From assembly GCA_017470505.1 (NCBI GenBank), contig JAFUYO010000013.1, positions 124,001 through 188,000 on the forward strand: a stretch of DNA of 64,000 bases. Reading direction: 5' to 3'. The position numbers and the translations under genes are program-made. Shown piece by piece: positions 63,996 to 64,000 of the stretch (position 1 is its first letter; each line of letters begins with the position of its first letter). Origin of the DNA: Butyrivibrio sp. GTDB lineage: Bacteria > Bacillota > Clostridia > Lachnospirales > Lachnospiraceae. The notes under the pieces are model-generated. The model made no database searches and was not told the DNA's origin. It saw nothing but the letters and a program-made list of their open reading frames with translations.

Positions 63996-64000
63996 AAGAG

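Overview
The window reads as a chromosomal segment of a fibre-degrading clostridial bacterium, most likely of the family Lachnospiraceae. The clues are the scfA/scfB (SCIFF) pair beside a fused secDF, NHLM-type exporters, Gram-positive lipoproteins, GGAGG ribosome sites, a CpsB/YveK/CpsD tyrosine-kinase operon, and several intracellular glycosidases with msm-type sugar importers. I see no rRNA, tRNA, CRISPR array, prophage or intact insertion sequence. Genus cannot be fixed from the sequence.

Positions 1-11 kb (minus strand) hold a housekeeping run recJ-murE-priA-def followed by fmt. A c-di-GMP enzyme (EAL-GGDEF) and an intracellular GH5 glycosidase sit between def and fmt and are tightly coupled to fmt. 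Positions 11-15.3 kb hold scfA-scfB-secDF, with a near-consensus promoter, a small hairpin between peptide and maturase, and a strong terminator. Positions 15-24 kb hold a CorC-type membrane protein, hisS, a coupled pair of 7-TM GGDEF/EAL proteins (one degenerate) and a GH35 beta-galactosidase. Positions 24-30 kb hold dprA, yifB, pilT, a degenerate HD-GYP-like protein and a YfbR-like 5'-nucleotidase.

Positions 30-37 kb are an alpha-galactoside locus (AraC regulator, binding protein, two permeases, GH36). Positions 37-46 kb hold a lipoprotein remnant, an AAA-ATPase/nuclease-like protein, an SDR, hemW, an orphan NHLM exporter pair and an FNT channel. Positions 47-54.5 kb are a second sugar locus: a GH13_18 phosphorylase and a P-loop kinase diverging from a LacI regulator, binding protein and two permeases, with a visible promoter and operator. 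Neither sugar locus encodes its own transport ATPase, so both probably share one encoded elsewhere.

After a chemoreceptor, positions 57-62.7 kb form one surface-glycan operon: CpsB-like phosphatase, YveK, CpsD tyrosine kinase, a DUF5011-like protein, an LCP ligase, a sortase-B-fold lipoprotein that lacks both the catalytic His and Cys, and a secreted coiled-coil protein. The pseudo-sortase and its partner are the best candidates for an undescribed system.

The other striking signal is several families of intergenic palindromes. Two copies at 46.7 and 54.5 kb share a core with compensatory stem changes but have unrelated, perfectly self-complementary outer arms. A second family appears at 30.3, 36.25 and 57.03 kb.
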